From: Roseicyclus marinus
Lineage (GTDB): Bacteria; Pseudomonadota; Alphaproteobacteria; Rhodobacterales; Rhodobacteraceae
Direction of reading: 5' to 3'
Assembly (NCBI RefSeq): GCF_036322625.1
Contig: NZ_AP027266.1
Location: forward strand, 933,001-997,000
DNA length: 64,000 nt
Below, piece after piece: positions 61,617-64,000 of the stretch. The notes beneath the pieces are model-generated. The model was given only the letters and a program-made list of their open reading frames with translations, had not been told where the DNA came from and made no database searches. Within the stretch, counting starts at the first letter, position 1. The number at the start of each line of letters is the position of its first letter. Made by a program: the position numbers and the translations under genes.

Positions 61617-62584
61617 GCCCGTTTCACCGGGTTGCGATAGGTCATGCGCCGCACCGATCCGGTCTTGGAGCGCATCAGGATCGTTTCCGCCGTCAGGAAC
61701 CCCGGTTCGCGCTTGATGCCGGGCAGGATCGAGCCGTCGGTGACGCCCGTGGCGGCAAAGATCACATCCTTGGTCACCATGTCGTCGCGCGTGTAGACGC
61801 GGTCGAAATTGGTGATCCCGGCCTTGCGCGCGCGGGCCTTTTCATCCTCGTTCCGGAACAGGAGCTTGCCGAAAATCTGCCCGCCCATGCATTTCAGCGC
61901 GGCAGCGGCCAGAACCCCCTCGGGCGCGCCGCCCTGGCCCATGTACATGTCGATGCCCGTCACCTGCGGTTCGGCGCAATGGATCACGCCCGCCACATCA
62001 CCATCGGTGATCAGACGGATGGCGCAGCCGGTGGTGCGCAATTCCTCGATCATCGCCTCGTGGCGGGGGCGTTCCAGCACGCAGACGGTGATGTCGGTCG
62101 TGGAACATCCCTGTGCCGCGGCCAGGGCCGAGACGCGTTCGGACGGCGTCATGTCGAGCGTGACAACACCAGGGCGATAGCCCGGGCCGATGGCGAGCTT
62201 TTCCATGTAGACATCGGGCGCATGCAGCATCGAGCCGCGCGGGCCCATGGCGATGACGGTCAGCGCATTGGGCATGTCCTTGGCGGTCAGCGTCGTGCCT
62301 TCGAGCGGGTCGAGCGCGATATCGACCTCGGGCCCCGATCCCATGCCGACCTCTTCCCCGATGTAGAGCATCGGGGCCTCGTCCCGCTCGCCCTCGCCGA
62401 TGACGACGGTGCCGCGGATCTCCAGCTTGTTCAGCTGGTCGCGCATCGCGTTGACGGCGGCCTGGTCGGCGGCCTTTTCATCGCCGCGCCCGATGAAATC
62501 GGCGGATGCCAGCGCCGCCGCCTCCGACACGCGGGCAAGGCCCAGGGACAGCATGCGGTCGTTGAAATCGGCGGTCTGCGACAT
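61613..62584 (-). CDS. glpX: Class II fructose-1,6-bisphosphatase
   Basis: 323 residues from ATG 62584 (MSQTADFNDRMLSL). GlpX landmarks are GRGDEKAADQAAVNAMR, VIGEGERDEAPMLYIGE (metal ligands), DPLEGTTLTAKDMPNAL and ITDGDVAGVIH. It dephosphorylates fructose 1,6-bisphosphate (often also sedoheptulose bisphosphate) in gluconeogenesis and carbon fixation. Placement next to hom and recJ is common in alphaproteobacteria as I recall. A 102-bp gap separates it from hom. Confidence 0.94.
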   Translation of the reverse strand: MSQTADFNDRMLSLGLARVSEAAALASADFIGRGDEKAADQAAVNAMRDQLNKLEIRGTVVIGEGERDEAPMLYIGEEVGMGSGPEVDIALDPLEGTTLTAKDMPNALTVIAMGPRGSMLHAPDVYMEKLAIGPGYRPGVVTLDMTPSERVSALAAAQGCSTTDITVCVLERPRHEAMIEELRTTGCAIRLITDGDVAGVIHCAEPQVTGIDMYMGQGGAPEGVLAAAALKCMGGQIFGKLLFRNEDEKARARKAGITNFDRVYTRDDMVTKDVIFAATGVTDGSILPGIKREPGFLTAETILMRSKTGSVRRMTYRNPVKRA

Positions 62585-62686
62585 GGGGAAAGGGGCCTTG
62601 GTCAATTGCGGTTGACGACGGTCTAACTGCCCCGCCCTCCGGCGTCCAGCATGGGGGCGCTAACGCAAAGGGGCAGGGGCCGCGCC

Positions 62687-63973
62687 TCAGACCTCTTCGA
62701 TCCTGAGCGCCACGGGCGCGCCGGTCAGAACGCCGGTGCCGGGCAGGGCCGCCAGCGCCGTATCGAGATTCGGGCGCGCGGTCTTGTGGGTCACGATCAG
62801 CACGGGGGCATTGGCGCCCGGATGATCATATTGCCGCATCCGGTCGATGGAAATGCCCGCCTCGCCCAGAACCGTCGCCACCTTGGCCAGCGCGCCGGGG
62901 CGGTCGGCCAGTTCCATCCGCAGGTAATAGCAGGCGGGGCTTGCGGCAGAGGCGGGCGGCGCATCGTCCAGCGCCGTCGCGGGCCGCCCGAAGGTCGGCA
63001 CGCGGATGCCGCGCGCGATGTCGCAGACATCCGACATGACGGCGCTGGCCGTCGGCCCTTCGCCCGCGCCAGCGCCCCGCAGCACGATCTGGCCGACGCT
63101 GTCGCCTTCGATCACCACCATGTTGGTTCCGCCCTCGAGCTGGCCCAAGGGCGAGGTCGCGGGCACAAGGCAGGGCGACATGCGCTGTTCAAGGCCCCGG
63201 CCCGTCATCTGCGCCACGCCCAGAAGCTTGATCTTGTAGCCCATATCGGCCGCGCGGCGGATATCCTCGATGGTGATGGACCCGATGCCCTCGAGCGCGA
63301 TGGCGTCGAAATTCACCTTTGATCCAAAGGCGATAGCGGCCAGAAGCGTCAGCTTGTGCGCCGCGTCGATACCGCCCACGTCGAGCGTCGGATCGGCCTC
63401 GAGGTAGCCCAGCCCGTCGGCTTCGGCGAAAGCTTCCTCATAGGTCAGGCCCGCGTTTTCCATCCGGGTCAGGATGTAGTTGCAGGTGCCGTTCATCACG
63501 CCCATCACGCGCCCGATGGCATTGCCTGCCAAGCCTTCGGTCAGGGCCTTGATGACGGGGATGCCGCCCGCGACGGCGGCTTCGAAGCGCAGGACCAGCC
63601 CCTTGGCCTCGGCGGCTTCGGCGAGCGCCTGACCATGCAGCGCGAGCATGGCCTTGTTGGCGGTGACCACGTCCTTGCCGGCGGCGATGGCGGCTTCGGT
63701 CGCGGCCTTGGCCGGGCCGTCGCTGCCGCCCATCAGTTCGACGAAAACATCCACATCCGCGCGGCGCGCAAGGGCCACGGGATCATCTTCCCAGGCGTAG
63801 TGCGACAGGGTCACGCCCCGGTCCTTGTCCCGCGAACGTGCTGAAATCGCGGTGATTTCCACGGGCCGCCCGCAGCGCTGGGCCAAGAGGTTCGCCTGCC
63901 GCTGCACGATCTTGACGACACCCACGCCGACGGTGCCAAGCCCGGCAATACCAAGGCGCAGGGGTTCGGTCAT
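62687..63973 (-). CDS. hom: Homoserine dehydrogenase
   Basis: 428 residues. The NAD(P) fold is LGIAGLGTVGVGVVK (6-20), the catalytic lysine lies in ANKAMLALHG and substrate residues in GGIDAAHKLTLLA. A C-terminal ACT domain (YYLRMELADRPGALAKVATVLGEAGI in two parts) gives threonine feedback. It reduces aspartate semialdehyde to homoserine on the way to threonine and methionine. The bases between 63974 and 64000 contain a good Shine-Dalgarno (GGAGGAACG on the minus strand). Confidence 0.95.
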   Translation of the reverse strand: MTEPLRLGIAGLGTVGVGVVKIVQRQANLLAQRCGRPVEITAISARSRDKDRGVTLSHYAWEDDPVALARRADVDVFVELMGGSDGPAKAATEAAIAAGKDVVTANKAMLALHGQALAEAAEAKGLVLRFEAAVAGGIPVIKALTEGLAGNAIGRVMGVMNGTCNYILTRMENAGLTYEEAFAEADGLGYLEADPTLDVGGIDAAHKLTLLAAIAFGSKVNFDAIALEGIGSITIEDIRRAADMGYKIKLLGVAQMTGRGLEQRMSPCLVPATSPLGQLEGGTNMVVIEGDSVGQIVLRGAGAGEGPTASAVMSDVCDIARGIRVPTFGRPATALDDAPPASAASPACYYLRMELADRPGALAKVATVLGEAGISIDRMRQYDHPGANAPVLIVTHKTARPNLDTALAALPGTGVLTGAPVALRIEEV

Positions 63974-64000
63974 GATCGTTCCTCCGGGGACAGACAGCAG

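Overview
The window looks like chromosomal DNA of a Rhodobacteraceae (roseobacter or Paracoccus/Rhodobacter-type) alphaproteobacterium. This rests on high GC, many ATGA/GTGA start-stop overlaps, an iron-sulfur bacterial photolyase of the PhrB/CryB type, the mreBCD-mrdA-rodA set, paired dimethylglycine-dehydrogenase-like flavoproteins with an MttB homologue, and two copies of a short intergenic motif I associate with this family. Everything was read by eye; no database search was run.

Region by region. 1-3887 (minus) is a surface-polysaccharide block: a methyltransferase cut by the window edge, a fused sugar-nucleotide epimerase/undecaprenyl-phosphate sugar transferase, and a FlaA1/CapD-type nucleotide-sugar dehydratase. 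4172-9607 (plus) is a six-gene run: GT4 glycosyltransferase, GTP cyclohydrolase II, zinc-ligand-poor MDR dehydrogenase, active-site-degenerate 6-pyruvoyltetrahydropterin-synthase homologue, methyltransferase and stand-alone RibD-C reductase. It reads as an undescribed pathway to a modified, probably glycosylated pyrimidine or pterin and is the most interesting part of the window. 9634-25120 (minus) holds a polyamine-type ABC importer (potADBC order), a DoeA/creatinase-like M24 hydrolase, a 3-hydroxyisobutyrate-dehydrogenase-like enzyme, an aldehyde dehydrogenase, a non-pyrrolysine MttB homologue and two FAD/GcvT flavoproteins, with a divergent LysR regulator. It is probably a catabolic regulon for an N-methylated compound.

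26297-29713 contains tRNA-Gln, kdsA and a KpsE/KpsT capsule exporter pair. 29951-32355 holds a uracil-DNA-glycosylase-like protein, an SseB protein and GhrA. 32375-38030 is the elongasome operon mreB-mreC-mreD-mrdA-rodA. 38187-40017 is leuA, with three palindromes behind it and, in front, a leader peptide carrying four consecutive leucine codons whose coding sequence can pair with the leuA ribosome-binding site. 40111-48180 is mixed: SDR plus photolyase, 2OG-Fe(II) oxygenase, FkbM methyltransferase, WrbA, MBL hydrolase, small metallopeptidase, glutamyl-tRNA synthetase, a 26-bp inverted repeat and a gamma-glutamylcyclotransferase-fold protein. 48270-52953 is a tandem glycine riboswitch followed by gcvT-gcvH-gcvP. 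The flavoproteins upstream could feed glycine and methylene-tetrahydrofolate into this system.

53112-59021 holds an AraC regulator, a complete-looking IS3-family element and a type I secretion ABC protein plus HlyD adaptor. The gene just upstream of the secretion pair survives only as a 3' stub abutting the insertion sequence. The window closes with tRNA-Glu, recJ, a cysteine hydrolase, glpX and hom, with recJ, the hydrolase and glpX tightly packed on the minus strand.
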